A stretch of DNA of 64,000 nt from Phycisphaerae bacterium (GTDB lineage Bacteria; Planctomycetota; Phycisphaerae; UBA1845; JAFGLZ01): NCBI GenBank assembly GCA_016927755.1, contig JAFGLZ010000218.1, positions 1-64,000 of the forward strand, given 5' to 3'. Every line of letters begins with the position of its first letter. The stretch's first letter is position 1. Shown piece after piece: positions 1-8,653 of the stretch. Both the position numbers and the translations under genes were made by a program. The notes below the pieces were generated by a model. It was not told where the DNA came from, did not search any database, and worked only from the letters and a program-made list of their open reading frames with translations.

Positions 1-80
1 AGAGCCGTATGCGGGAGATCCGCACGTACGGTTCGGAGGGGGGAGGGACCGGGAACTCAACCGGTCCTTCCTACCCCTAT
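1..80 (+). mobile_element. Group II intron, 3' end (domains V and VI)
   Basis: Domain V is visible at 2-34: GAGCCGTA (2-9) pairs with TACGGTTC (27-34), the upper stem TGCGG/CCGCA (10-14/20-24) carries a GAGAT loop, and the conserved CG bulge is at 25-26. Domain VI follows: GGACCGG (46-52) pairs with CCGGTCC (61-67), and the stem continues through 38-45 with 68-77 except for an unpaired TA at 72-73. A73 is therefore a bulged adenosine 7 nt from the AT at 79-80, the geometry of the lariat branch point and an AY 3' splice site. The reverse transcriptase and 5' part lie outside the window. The intron ends 19 bp from the stop codon of the oppositely oriented oxidoreductase gene. Confidence 0.86.
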
Positions 81-99
81 CGCGCGGTCGCGTAATGGC

Positions 100-1401
100 T
101 CATGTGTCTTTCAAGGCTGCCCAATGTCCTTGCCGGTAGGTGCGTTTGGTCAGGGCATTGGCCTGGTCGTTGCCGACGATCTGCTCGGTCTTTGGATCGA
201 AGGCGAGGGCTCCGCATCCGGTTCGGGCGAGGATATTGCTCAGGTGGACGAGCGTGGCCGAACGATGTCCGATCTCGATGTCGGCGTTGGGGCGCTTGCC
301 GGTTCGAATCGCGTCGAGGAAGTTTTGTGCGTGCTGCAGGTCGGAGTACATGCATTTTTCTTCTTTTACGAGCTTGTTGCCTTCGCCGTAGAGCTTCCAG
401 CCGACGCGTTTGCCTATGAGCAGGTAGCCCTTGGTGCCGTAGAAGGCGCCGCCGTCCTCGAGGCCTTCGAGGACGTAGGGGGACCAGATGCGCTGTTCGT
501 AGACCACGATAGGCCGCTTGCGCTTGCCGTCGTCGGCGTATTCGAAGGTGACGTATTGGGTATCGGGGAACTGCTGGTCGTCGTCGAAGTGGAGTTTGGC
601 TCCCTGGCCGCTGGCGCGGACGGGGTGCGTGTTGATGTCGAGTCCCCAGAGGGCGATGTCGATTTCGTGGACGCCGTCGTTTCCGGCGTCGCCGGTGCCG
701 AAGTCGTACCACCAGTGCCAGGTGTAGTGGTGGCAGTTGGCCTGGTAGGGTCGCATGGGGGCGGGTCCGACCCAGAGGTCGTAGTCGAAGCCGGCGGGCG
801 GCGGGGAGGGCTTCTTGTGCCCGATGTTGGCGCGTCGCTGGCTGTTCCAGGCCTTTGCGACGAGGACGTCGCCGATGGCGCCCTCTCGGATCATTTGGAT
901 GGCTTCCATGAGCTTGGTGGTGCTCCGGCTCTGCGAACCGACCTGCATGACGCGTTTGGTCCGCCGCGCGGCTTTGATCATGAGGCGTCCCTCGCGGATG
1001 TTGTGGCAGCAGGGCTTCTCGACGTAGACGTGCTTGCCGGCCTGACAGGCGAGGATGGCCGCTGGGGCGTGCCAGTGGTCGGGCGCGGCGATCACGACCG
1101 CGTCGACGGCCTTGTCGTCGAGGATTCGTCGCATGTCGGCGACGGCGCGGTCGGCCTTGGTCTGCTGCTTGGCGCGGTTGGCTCGGGCGTCGTCCGGGTC
1201 GCAGACGTAGGCGATCTTGGCGCCGCTCTTGGCCAGTTGGTCGGCGTCGCGGGTGCCTCTGGAGCAGCCGATGACGCCGACGGTGACGCGGTCATTCGCG
1301 CCGGTTGCGCCGAGGGCGGGAACGCCCCAGGCGGCCGTGGTGGCGCCGGCGGCGGCCGCGCCTGCTTGCTTGAGGAATGAACGTCTTGCGATGGGTTTCA
1401 T
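100..1401 (-). CDS. TAT-exported Gfo/Idh/MocA family oxidoreductase
   Basis: This 433-residue protein is a predicted NAD(P)-dependent dehydrogenase acting on a sugar or cyclitol, exported folded through the Tat pathway. The N-terminus has the twin-arginine motif RRSFLKQAG (residues 6-14) followed by an Ala-rich hydrophobic stretch. The Rossmann fold starts at VTVGVIGCSRG (39-49), and the family's EKP motif is at 128-130, followed by two cysteines. The C-terminal half is the usual substrate-binding alpha/beta domain. It lies 40 bp downstream of a LacI-type regulator on the same strand, so the two are probably cotranscribed and the regulator may sense its substrate. The substrate cannot be read from the sequence. 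A group II intron ends just beyond its stop codon. Confidence 0.92.
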   Translation of the reverse strand: MKPIARRSFLKQAGAAAAGATTAAWGVPALGATGANDRVTVGVIGCSRGTRDADQLAKSGAKIAYVCDPDDARANRAKQQTKADRAVADMRRILDDKAVDAVVIAAPDHWHAPAAILACQAGKHVYVEKPCCHNIREGRLMIKAARRTKRVMQVGSQSRSTTKLMEAIQMIREGAIGDVLVAKAWNSQRRANIGHKKPSPPPAGFDYDLWVGPAPMRPYQANCHHYTWHWWYDFGTGDAGNDGVHEIDIALWGLDINTHPVRASGQGAKLHFDDDQQFPDTQYVTFEYADDGKRKRPIVVYEQRIWSPYVLEGLEDGGAFYGTKGYLLIGKRVGWKLYGEGNKLVKEEKCMYSDLQHAQNFLDAIRTGKRPNADIEIGHRSATLVHLSNILARTGCGALAFDPKTEQIVGNDQANALTKRTYRQGHWAALKDT

Positions 1402-1441
1402 CTGACAATCTCCCAGTTTGTCGAGTCAGTCATTCGTCCTC

Positions 1442-2509
1442 TCACGTATTGATCGTGTCAACGGATTCGCCTTCGATCGGCGTCGCCTCGAGCATCAACT
1501 CGGCGTCGGGCCGCGGGGTAGGATCGGCCATGCGCATGGCGAGCTGGCGAACGGCCATGCGTCCGATCCGGTCCGCGTGGATATCGAACGTCGCGAGTCG
1601 CGGGTGCAGGCCCGCGATCAGGGCGTAGTCGTTGTTTCCGGAGATGACGCTGATGTCGCGGCCGACGCGGAGATCCCGGACGCTCAGCGCCCGATAGACG
1701 AGGGTGGCGACGCTGTCGGCGGCGGCGAAGATGGCGGTGGCTCGTTGTCTCCGCTTGAGGAGCCGGTCGACGAGGACCTGGACGGTCTCGACGGCGAGGG
1801 GCGGTTGCAGCGGGAGCCGCCAGCCTTCGGGGGGCGATTCGCAGAAGAGCTGGACGTCGGCGTCGAGCCGGCGCGCGGCGCCGACGAATCCGTCTTGGCG
1901 GCGGATGAAGATTAGGTGGTCAGGCTTGGGGTTCACGAAGGCGAGTCGCCGATGGCCTCTGCTGATGAGGGTCTCGGCGGCCATGGCGCCGACGGCGTAG
2001 TCGTCGCTGACGACGGCGTCGCCCCAGCAGGACAGAGGGCGTCCGACGAGCCAGACCGTGGGCAGCGCGCGGAGCCGATCCATCATCTCGCCTCGGGCTC
2101 GGGCGATGGCGTCGCCCTGGAGCGCGCCGGCGAGGATGACGCCGTCGAGGTCCTTGCCGCTCAGCCCGGACGGCATCTGCGTCGGATCCGGGACGTGCGC
2201 CAACTGGACTCGCGCACCGGCCTCGGAGAGGGCGGCCTCGGCGCCGTTGATGGCCGAGGCGATCGCGGGCAGGGCGATCAGGGATCGGTCCATGCCCAGC
2301 GAGATGACGCCGATGTCCCGCCCCGCCAGAAGTTGCGTGGCGTCGATGCGCCGGTGCGAGCGTCGCTGTTGGTAGCGCATCTTCCGGGCGACCTTGCGGA
2401 CCCGTTCCACCGTCTCCTTGCTGATAGCGGGATGGCTGTTGAGGGCCCGGCTGGCAGTGCTGACCGAGACCTTCGCGGCCGCGGCGATCTGGCTGAGCGT
2501 GGCGGTCAT
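1442..2509 (-). CDS. LacI family transcriptional regulator
   Basis: The 355-residue protein has an N-terminal LacI-type helix-turn-helix at residues 3-25 (TLSQIAAAAKVSVSTASRAL) with the hinge region after it, and a periplasmic-binding-protein-like sensor domain over the rest. I chose the ATG at 2509 because the HTH begins at residue 3 there, as in the family, and AAGG precedes it. A longer frame back to 2788 runs into the neighbouring gene and has no family sequence. It is directly upstream of the Gfo/Idh oxidoreductase gene, which it probably controls together with itself. The effector is unknown. Confidence 0.9.
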   Translation of the reverse strand: MTATLSQIAAAAKVSVSTASRALNSHPAISKETVERVRKVARKMRYQQRRSHRRIDATQLLAGRDIGVISLGMDRSLIALPAIASAINGAEAALSEAGARVQLAHVPDPTQMPSGLSGKDLDGVILAGALQGDAIARARGEMMDRLRALPTVWLVGRPLSCWGDAVVSDDYAVGAMAAETLISRGHRRLAFVNPKPDHLIFIRRQDGFVGAARRLDADVQLFCESPPEGWRLPLQPPLAVETVQVLVDRLLKRRQRATAIFAAADSVATLVYRALSVRDLRVGRDISVISGNNDYALIAGLHPRLATFDIHADRIGRMAVRQLAMRMADPTPRPDAELMLEATPIEGESVDTINT

Positions 2510-2537
2510 GGCAACTACCTTAGCGGCTGATGCGGGA

Positions 2538-2599
2538 TGCGCCAAGCAATTTGCAGGAATGATGGCATTACGTTTTATGCAAGTTTGCACCAAGCGATT
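2538..2599. promoter_or_regulatory. Repeated 14-bp sites upstream of the LacI-type gene
   Basis: The sequence TGCRCCAAGCRATT occurs twice on the + strand, at 2538-2551 and 2586-2599, 48 bp apart, in the only intergenic DNA upstream of the regulator gene. This would suit autoregulation with DNA looping, but neither site is a clean palindrome of the classic LacI-family type, so this is a suggestion only. Confidence 0.3.
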
Positions 2600-2639
2600 C
2601 CGGGGCTGGCGTCGGACGGCCACTCGGTGCCCCGGGCGG

Positions 2640-3449
2640 TCAGGGATCTGCTCTCTCGTCCGTTCCGGACTCCGTTTTTGTCCGCAGAGGGGTGGGACAT
2701 CCCGGGTCGGGGTCCTCTTGGCACTTTGCCGCGCCACAGCGGCGCTGCTTCCTCGTGAAGTGCACAACGCCAGCCGACCAGAGTACAACCCACAGAGCGA
2801 CTTCCTTCAGGGAGAACGGGGCAAGCCCAACACCTGTGCGCTCGAGGAGGAGGTCTTCCTTGTGAACACCCTCAGCATTCCCGAGTGACGCCTGCGAAAG
2901 CGATTCTCCTTCCTTGATGCCAACCACTAGATTGAGTAGTGCGATCGCCAATGCGTCAGTCACGCTCTCTTCTAACGAAGGGGCTCGACTCTCAATCCAC
3001 CCCTTGACGGTGTTCTGGTCAAGACCTGACTTCCAGTTGCTTGCTGGTGTCCGGGCAGAGTCGCTAATACGGTACATCTCGGTCCCTAGCTGGACATGGA
3101 GTACACTATACTCCCCGGAAGCCCTAGGAATCGTTGCTTCTGCGTGTCTCAGGCCTCCTGAGGTTCCTGTAGCACTCCGTGGCTCGACCACCGTGATGCT
3201 AAGCGTCTGAGACTCATTCGGCACTAGCACCTGCATGTTGTCAAAACGCAAGGGCGACATGCGTTCGGCGTGTGTCAGGGCGTGAACCGTGAAGGCAATC
3301 CAGAGGATGGCAATCGTCCATGTCCCTACCCATGCCTTGGACGAGCCGTGCTGAGTTGAAGCCCGATGTCTGCGCCCGCGAAGAACGCAGAATACCAGGA
3401 GGGCAGTCAGCGGAAGCCATGATATCAGGATGACCCATGTGGTAATCAT
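2640..3449 (-). CDS. Hypothetical membrane protein
   Basis: The 269-residue protein is not one I recognise. Two hydrophobic segments lie near the N-terminus (about residues 4-23 and 41-60) and one near the C-terminus (about 217-233), with a polar region of roughly 155 residues between them that would face the periplasm or cytoplasm. The C-terminal tail is short, charged and Cys-containing. The gene and its upstream DNA are visibly richer in A and T than the neighbours, which fits later acquisition. The ATG at 3449 begins the first hydrophobic segment, with no strong ribosome binding site. No function can be assigned. Confidence 0.62.
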   Translation of the reverse strand: MITTWVILISWLPLTALLVFCVLRGRRHRASTQHGSSKAWVGTWTIAILWIAFTVHALTHAERMSPLRFDNMQVLVPNESQTLSITVVEPRSATGTSGGLRHAEATIPRASGEYSVLHVQLGTEMYRISDSARTPASNWKSGLDQNTVKGWIESRAPSLEESVTDALAIALLNLVVGIKEGESLSQASLGNAEGVHKEDLLLERTGVGLAPFSLKEVALWVVLWSAGVVHFTRKQRRCGAAKCQEDPDPGCPTPLRTKTESGTDERADP

Positions 3450-3991
3450 ATCTGATTCCGCTACCAGCCCGTTGGCACGATGCCCATGTCTTGGGCAGTA
3501 GAGACACTTATAGCGTCCGGATCAAGCCCGGTGTTCGAGCGAACGCCCGGCATCGACGCCCCTTTCTACAGGTTACCGATCTATGCGCCGCACCTTTCTG
3601 AGCAGCCACGTAGTCTTCGCTGATGCGAGAAGGGATTCTCACACCAGGTCAGCGCTCCTTTTCAGCTTCACGTGTCCGTGTCCCGGAATGTCCCACAATG
3701 TCCCGCTTTTCGGAGGTTGATCAGGACGGACGCTTCCTTCCTTCCGCTGATTCTCCGTGGGCGGGGGAGGTCCGCTGGTTGGATATGGGGGGCGGCGCTT
3801 TGCCGGCGGGGCCGGCGAAGCTACATGTCGACACGTCTACAAGTCAACATGGTTGAAGAACCCAAACGTCAAAACGTCGAAAAGTCGAAACCCTGAAAGG
3901 TCGGCGGGAGGGGCTGCTTGGATAAGGTATGGACCCTAGCCTTTCGAGGTGGTCTAATGCGCTCGAACCGATTGTGAAGGAGGCCTGCACG
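3450..3991. other. Intergenic region with short phased repeats
   Basis: No gene is supported in these 542 bases between the hypothetical membrane protein (divergent) and the aldehyde oxidoreductase. Two pieces of structure stand out. TGTCCC occurs three times with an exact 10-bp period at 3679, 3689 and 3699. At 3864-3890 there is an A-rich run of imperfect repeats (AAACGTC, AAAACGTCG, AAAAGTCG). Both could be binding sites for a regulator of the downstream gene. Confidence 0.5.
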
Positions 3992-5854
3992 ATGAACGGA
4001 TACATGGGGCGCATGTTGTGGGTGGACTTGACGGCCGGGACGATCGAGCCGATGCCGCTGGACGGCGAGCTGCGGGAGAAGTACGTCGGCGGGTATGGCA
4101 TTGGGGCGAGGATTCTCGTTGACAAGATCCCCGCCGGTGCGGATCCGCTCGGTCCGGAGAACGTGCTGGGCTTCATCACGGGCCCGTATACGGCGACGGA
4201 CGCGGTCGTCGGCTCGCGGTACGTCGTCGTGGGCAAGTCGCCGCTGACGGGGGGGTGGGGCGACGCGAACTCGGGCGGGTACTTCGGCCCGGCGCTCAAG
4301 CAGGGCGGCGTGGACGCGGTCTTCTTCACGGGGATATCCGAGAAGCCGGTCTACCTGTTGGTCGAAGAGGGCGAGGCGAAGCTCTGTGACGCGTCGGGTT
4401 TGTGGGGTATGAGCGTCAGCGCGACGGAGGATCGCCTGAAGGAGGATCTGGGCAAGGACGCGCGTGCGGCCGTCATCGGTCCGGCGGGAGAGAAGCTCTC
4501 CCGGATCGCGGCGATCATGAACGATTATGGTCGGGCGGCGGGTCGCTCGGGGCTGGGCGCGGTGATGGGCTCGAAGCGGCTCAAGGCGATCGTGGCGCGG
4601 GGCAAGGCCAAGGTGCCGGTGGCGGATCCGGAGCGGCTCAAGGGTCTGCGCAGCAAGGCGTCGAAGCAGATCAAGGACGGCACGGGGTTCTCGAGCTTCT
4701 ACACGGCCACGGGGACGGCGGGGTACACGGTGATCGGGGCCGAGAGCGGGGACTCTCCGGTGAAGAACTGGAAGGGGGCGGCCGGGGTGGACTACGAGTA
4801 TCCGAAGGAGTTCACGTACGAGGCCCAGGAGCCGCACATCGAGAAGCGATGGGGGTGCTATCGCTGCCCGATCGTGTGCAGCCGGATGGTGAAGGTCAAG
4901 GACGGGTTCTACGCCGGGGCCAAGGGCCATATCCCGGAGTACGAGACGCAGAGCGCTTACGGCAGCAACGTGGTGAACTACGACTACCGGTCGGTGGTGA
5001 AGGCGAACGAGATCTGCAACGACCAGGGGCTGGACACGATCTCGGCGGGCGCGACGGTGGCGTTCGCCATCGAGTGCTTTGAGGCGGGCATCCTCACGGA
5101 GAAGGACACGGACGGGTTGAAGCTGGACTGGGGGGCTCATCAATCGATCGTCAAGCTGACGGAGATGATCGCGGAGCGTCGTGCGATCGGGGATCTGCTT
5201 GCCGAGGGACCGGTGCTGGCGGCCCAGAAGCTGGGCAAGGGGGCGGAGGCGTTCGCGATTCACGCGGGCGGGTCGCCGCTGCCGATGCACGATCCTCGGT
5301 TCGAGCCGACGCTGGCGGTGATCTACAGGACGAACGCCTCTCCGGGCCGGCACACGCAGGCGTGCCAGTATCTGCTGGCGCCGAACCATCCGGTCAAGGA
5401 CATGCCGATGTTCGGGCAGGGGACGGACGTTCAGGAGGGGCGGGGCAAGTACATCCGCGTGGCCACGGCGATGGCGCACATCTTCAACTGCGTCGGGACG
5501 TGCCTGTTCGCGTATCTATCGCTGGAGATGGACATGCTGATCGAGCAGCTCAGCGCGATCACGGGCAAGGAGTGGACGTTCGACGAGTTGGTCGAGACGG
5601 GCGAGCGGATCGAGAACGTCCGTCAGGCGTTCAACTGGAAGCACGGCATCCGCCCGATGGAGGTGGAGATTTCGGACCGGGCGATCGGTGTTCCGCCGCT
5701 GAAGGAGGGTCCGACGGCCGGGGTGACGGTCGACATCGAGAAGCTGACGGCCGAGTATTTCGAGGACATGGGCTGGGACGTCGGCACGGGTCGACCGTCG
5801 GTCGAGCGTTTGAAGCGGCTCGGCATCGAGGAGTTGGCGCCGGCGTTCGGGTAG
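3992..5854 (+). CDS. Aldehyde:ferredoxin oxidoreductase (tungsten/molybdenum)
   Basis: The 620-residue protein belongs to the AOR family, cytoplasmic enzymes that oxidise aldehydes to carboxylates with reduction of ferredoxin, using a bis-pterin W or Mo cofactor and one [4Fe-4S] cluster. The cluster motif C-x2-C-x3-C is at residues 289, 292 and 296, almost the same position as in the archaeal enzyme; the fourth ligand is C500 or C504 in NCVGTC. Length and the N-terminal strand pattern (MGRMLWVDLTAGTIE) fit the family. The ATG at 3992 is preceded by GAAGGAGG at 3975-3982; an upstream start at 3929 has none. The gene stands alone, with no ferredoxin or cofactor gene beside it, so its aldehyde substrate cannot be inferred. 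Confidence 0.95.
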   Translation: MNGYMGRMLWVDLTAGTIEPMPLDGELREKYVGGYGIGARILVDKIPAGADPLGPENVLGFITGPYTATDAVVGSRYVVVGKSPLTGGWGDANSGGYFGPALKQGGVDAVFFTGISEKPVYLLVEEGEAKLCDASGLWGMSVSATEDRLKEDLGKDARAAVIGPAGEKLSRIAAIMNDYGRAAGRSGLGAVMGSKRLKAIVARGKAKVPVADPERLKGLRSKASKQIKDGTGFSSFYTATGTAGYTVIGAESGDSPVKNWKGAAGVDYEYPKEFTYEAQEPHIEKRWGCYRCPIVCSRMVKVKDGFYAGAKGHIPEYETQSAYGSNVVNYDYRSVVKANEICNDQGLDTISAGATVAFAIECFEAGILTEKDTDGLKLDWGAHQSIVKLTEMIAERRAIGDLLAEGPVLAAQKLGKGAEAFAIHAGGSPLPMHDPRFEPTLAVIYRTNASPGRHTQACQYLLAPNHPVKDMPMFGQGTDVQEGRGKYIRVATAMAHIFNCVGTCLFAYLSLEMDMLIEQLSAITGKEWTFDELVETGERIENVRQAFNWKHGIRPMEVEISDRAIGVPPLKEGPTAGVTVDIEKLTAEYFEDMGWDVGTGRPSVERLKRLGIEELAPAFG

Positions 5855-5879
5855 GGGGCGCCGGGGGCGGGCGCGAGCT

Positions 5880-5925
5880 CGTTGGTGAATTCGCGTTCCC
5901 CACCGCTGAAGCGATGGGCCACCCA
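5880..5925 (+). repeat. Dispersed hairpin repeat, family A, copy 1
   Basis: A 46-bp element that recurs with few differences at 24701-24746. Its core forms a hairpin: CCCA-C-CGCT (5899-5907), two-base loop, AGCG-A-TGGG (5910-5918). It sits in the gap between two convergent genes (the aldehyde oxidoreductase and the last gene of the efflux operon), where it could also terminate or stabilise transcripts. Confidence 0.7.
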
Positions 5926-5968
5926 CTTTCTGTGATCTGTTCATGTCAACGGGCGAGTCGCCTAGCGT

Positions 5969-7681
5969 TCACGGGCGTTGTGCCTGTAGGATGACTTCGA
6001 GCTCGATCTTCTTGGCGTCCTGTGGGGGCTTGAAGTCGAACTGATCGTCGGCGAGCTTGGGGGACAGGCGCCATTTCGTGAAGGTCACGTCGTATCGGCC
6101 GCTCCCTTCGCTGCTCTTCCGGACGACCTGCCATCTGAGCGGCAGCGCGCGGTCGCCGGCTTCCAGCCAGAGCTCACACGTCGTCTGGTCGCCGTCGAAG
6201 GCGACATGGTGGCACTCGACGTCACCGATCCGCGTCTTGTCGACGTACCTTGCGGACGTCGGCTGTACGGCGGCCATGAGGGCCTTGTAGGCGTTGCCTC
6301 GGAGGAGGTCGGCAAACGGGATGATCGCGAGGATTCCCGGGCTCGTCTGATCGAGCAGGGCGTCCAGGCTATCCGGCGCCGCTGACACGGCGTATTCCTT
6401 GCGCTTCTGGTCCAGGATTCCGAGGGTCTTTCCGTCGTATCGGAGGTCGATCTTGCCGTCGGCACGGTCGACGTCGGCTCGGAGCCTGTTGGGTCGGTGG
6501 ACGGCCAGGGCGCTTCGGGTGGCGACTCGAGACTGTGGGGCCGATTCGGCGGCCTCGAAGGCGATGGACTCGGCCTGGGCCAGCCGATCGCTCATCCGCT
6601 GGAGCAGGGCGATCGGGCTGGGTCCTCCGGCGGGCGAGGGGGCGCCGGCCGGGGGCTCGACGACGATGTAGCTCGTCTTGTCGCCGGAGGTGTCGGTTCG
6701 GTAGTACACCGTGCCGCTACGGTGATAGGTTTGCGAGTCGACGGTGACGGTTTCGCAGCCAGGGGGCAGCACCGGCAAGACGGTTCCGTAGGGCGGCGAG
6801 ATCTCGACGTAGAAGGTCTTTCCGTCGTGCACGTAGGGCTTGTAGCAGGTGAAGCCGACGCGGTAGTACGTCCGTCCTTTCAGCATGAACTCCACTTGGT
6901 TCTCGGGCAGGCGATAGAGGCCCATCAGGCCGAGGGGGCCTCGAACGCTCGGCGGCGCGGTGAGGTCGCTGGGAGGAGCGGGGCTTTCGGTCGTTTCGCG
7001 CGCCTCGGCGACGCCCTCGGTCTCGGAGGGCTTGTCGTCCGGCAGGAGCGGGGCCAGCGGGCGTCGAATGGGCTTAGCTCTATCGAGGGGGAGGTCGTTG
7101 ATGTTCGTCGGGACGTCGGGCGTTGTCGCGGATAGATCGCTGACGCCGGCGTAGCGGATGGACCCCGCCGAGCGGTACGAGGTCGCCGAGCTCGCCAGGC
7201 TGGGTCTGTCGAGCGGGGTGAAGGTGTCGGCACGACGGAGCTCGTCCGTCGGGGCGTAGGCAGTGGAGGCCGAGGTTGCGACGCCGTAGCGGATACTCGC
7301 TCGCCCCGCGGAGGGAAGGCTTGGCGGGGGGGCATACGCGTAGTTGACGGATCCCCGCGGGGGGCTGAGGTACCTCGCGCCGGAGACGGGCAGGCTGCCC
7401 GAGGCCATGCTGTAGTACCTGTTTTCGGACGGGAGGTAGCCGTCCCGGAGTCGGGCGCCCCGGTCTTCCGAGGGGAGGGCCCTTGTCTGCATGGACCACT
7501 TGTCGCCGACGTAGGCGTCTCCGTATCGGATGGTGTTCGACGACCCCATGTAGGAGCCGGGCGCCCGTCCGATTCGGGTTTCGATTCGGGTTTGCAGTTG
7601 GCCGATTGCGATCGTGCCGGCGACGGCGGCGACCGCCGCCGCGGGCCAGCTCAACCGCCAACTCGAATACCGCTCTTGCAT
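5969..7681 (-). CDS. Exported DUF6515/DUF2092-type protein
   Basis: The 570-residue protein has an N-terminal hydrophobic segment (about residues 8-26) for export or anchoring, then a Ser/Tyr/Arg-rich low-complexity region of about 200 residues. Next is a Tyr-rich domain with repeated Y-x-V and GTVYYR strands (about 250-335) resembling DUF6515. The C-terminal region (about 360-570) resembles DUF2092, a periplasmic fold related to LolA/LolB lipoprotein carriers. It is the last gene of the minus-strand efflux cluster and shares the C-terminal domain with the two genes before it. The role is unknown; a carrier or scaffold for something moved by the pump is an inference. Confidence 0.75.
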   Translation of the reverse strand: MQERYSSWRLSWPAAAVAAVAGTIAIGQLQTRIETRIGRAPGSYMGSSNTIRYGDAYVGDKWSMQTRALPSEDRGARLRDGYLPSENRYYSMASGSLPVSGARYLSPPRGSVNYAYAPPPSLPSAGRASIRYGVATSASTAYAPTDELRRADTFTPLDRPSLASSATSYRSAGSIRYAGVSDLSATTPDVPTNINDLPLDRAKPIRRPLAPLLPDDKPSETEGVAEARETTESPAPPSDLTAPPSVRGPLGLMGLYRLPENQVEFMLKGRTYYRVGFTCYKPYVHDGKTFYVEISPPYGTVLPVLPPGCETVTVDSQTYHRSGTVYYRTDTSGDKTSYIVVEPPAGAPSPAGGPSPIALLQRMSDRLAQAESIAFEAAESAPQSRVATRSALAVHRPNRLRADVDRADGKIDLRYDGKTLGILDQKRKEYAVSAAPDSLDALLDQTSPGILAIIPFADLLRGNAYKALMAAVQPTSARYVDKTRIGDVECHHVAFDGDQTTCELWLEAGDRALPLRWQVVRKSSEGSGRYDVTFTKWRLSPKLADDQFDFKPPQDAKKIELEVILQAQRP

Positions 7682-7762
7682 CGTCCGGTCCCCGATTCCA
7701 AGGCTGTCGCTCAGTCTGTTTGCCTGAGCCGTGCCGCACCGGTCGGCGTTGCCGCGTCCGGC

Positions 7763-8542
7763 TTACTTGGGGCGTTCTTCGCGTCGTTCGAGCATCGGCT
7801 TCAACTCCGTCTGCTTGGCGCCCTCCGGGGCCTTGAAGGCGAAGATCTCGTCGGGGAGCTTGGCGTCCAGGTCCCACTGGTCGATCAGGGCCACGAACTG
7901 TGGCTGACCGGTCAGTTCCCTGAAGGTGATGACGAGCTTTCTCGGGAGGGGCTTGTCGCCGACCTCGATCCAAATCTGCCAGTCGAGGTTGTCCTGTCGG
8001 AAGGCCAGGTGGTGGCACTTGACGCCCTTGACGTAGTGCAGGCCGACGTAGCTTCCGACGCGGACGTTCCGGACGGAGGACTTGTACGGGTCGCTGATGA
8101 TCAGGTCGGCCAGCGGGGCGGCGATGTGGTACTTCTCGAACAGGAAGTCCATCATCTTGTCGATGGTGTCGGGGACCTTGATCGTGCTGTAGAGCTTTCG
8201 ATTTCGGTCGAGGACGGAGAACGTCTGGCCGTCGTACCAGATTTGCTCGTTGTCGGCGTCGCCGACGACGTCGCTGGTGGCCTTGTTGGGCCGGCGGATC
8301 TTGATCTTGCGGAGGCTGGAGAACTGGATCTTCTGGCCCGAGTCGAGCACGTCGTCGAACATGACGTGCGCCTCGAAGCTGAACTGCTTGGCCGCGGCCA
8401 GGAGATCGCTCATGCGGTGGAGGGCCTCGTCGGCCTTGGGGTCTATGAAGGGGCGCCTCTCTAGCGCGTCCTCTCCGAACGCCCCACGGACAAGAAGCCC
8501 TGCCAGCACGGCCGTCAGGTAACCCACGCGTCGCAGCAGCAT
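7763..8542 (-). CDS. Exported DUF2092 protein
   Basis: The 259-residue protein has an N-terminal signal-like segment (MLLRRVGYLTAVLAGLLVRG) and is otherwise a single DUF2092 domain, a LolA/LolB-like beta structure that in other families binds lipid. Shared features with the proteins on either side include a DLL/MSDLL-type helix at the start, the pattern YDGQTFSVLDRNRKLYS, and a late CHHLAF motif. It lies between two larger paralogues in the same direction with gaps of about 80 and 110 bp, so all three are probably cotranscribed. No catalytic motif is evident. Confidence 0.78.
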   Translation of the reverse strand: MLLRRVGYLTAVLAGLLVRGAFGEDALERRPFIDPKADEALHRMSDLLAAAKQFSFEAHVMFDDVLDSGQKIQFSSLRKIKIRRPNKATSDVVGDADNEQIWYDGQTFSVLDRNRKLYSTIKVPDTIDKMMDFLFEKYHIAAPLADLIISDPYKSSVRNVRVGSYVGLHYVKGVKCHHLAFRQDNLDWQIWIEVGDKPLPRKLVITFRELTGQPQFVALIDQWDLDAKLPDEIFAFKAPEGAKQTELKPMLERREERPK

Positions 8543-8653
8543 GATCGAACTCCTTATGGTCGTTACACGTCGTCGTGTCGCTAAGCATATACGAGGAGGC
8601 GCACCGGATGAAAGCCCTCCGGGGTCAAACCGCCGGTCTTTCGCCCCGTCGCG

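Noticed and set aside
124..1380. Long + strand open frame of 418 codons over the Gfo/Idh gene
   Set aside because: It is antisense to a clear family protein and its translation is Val/Gly/Asp-rich shadow sequence typical of high-GC genes.
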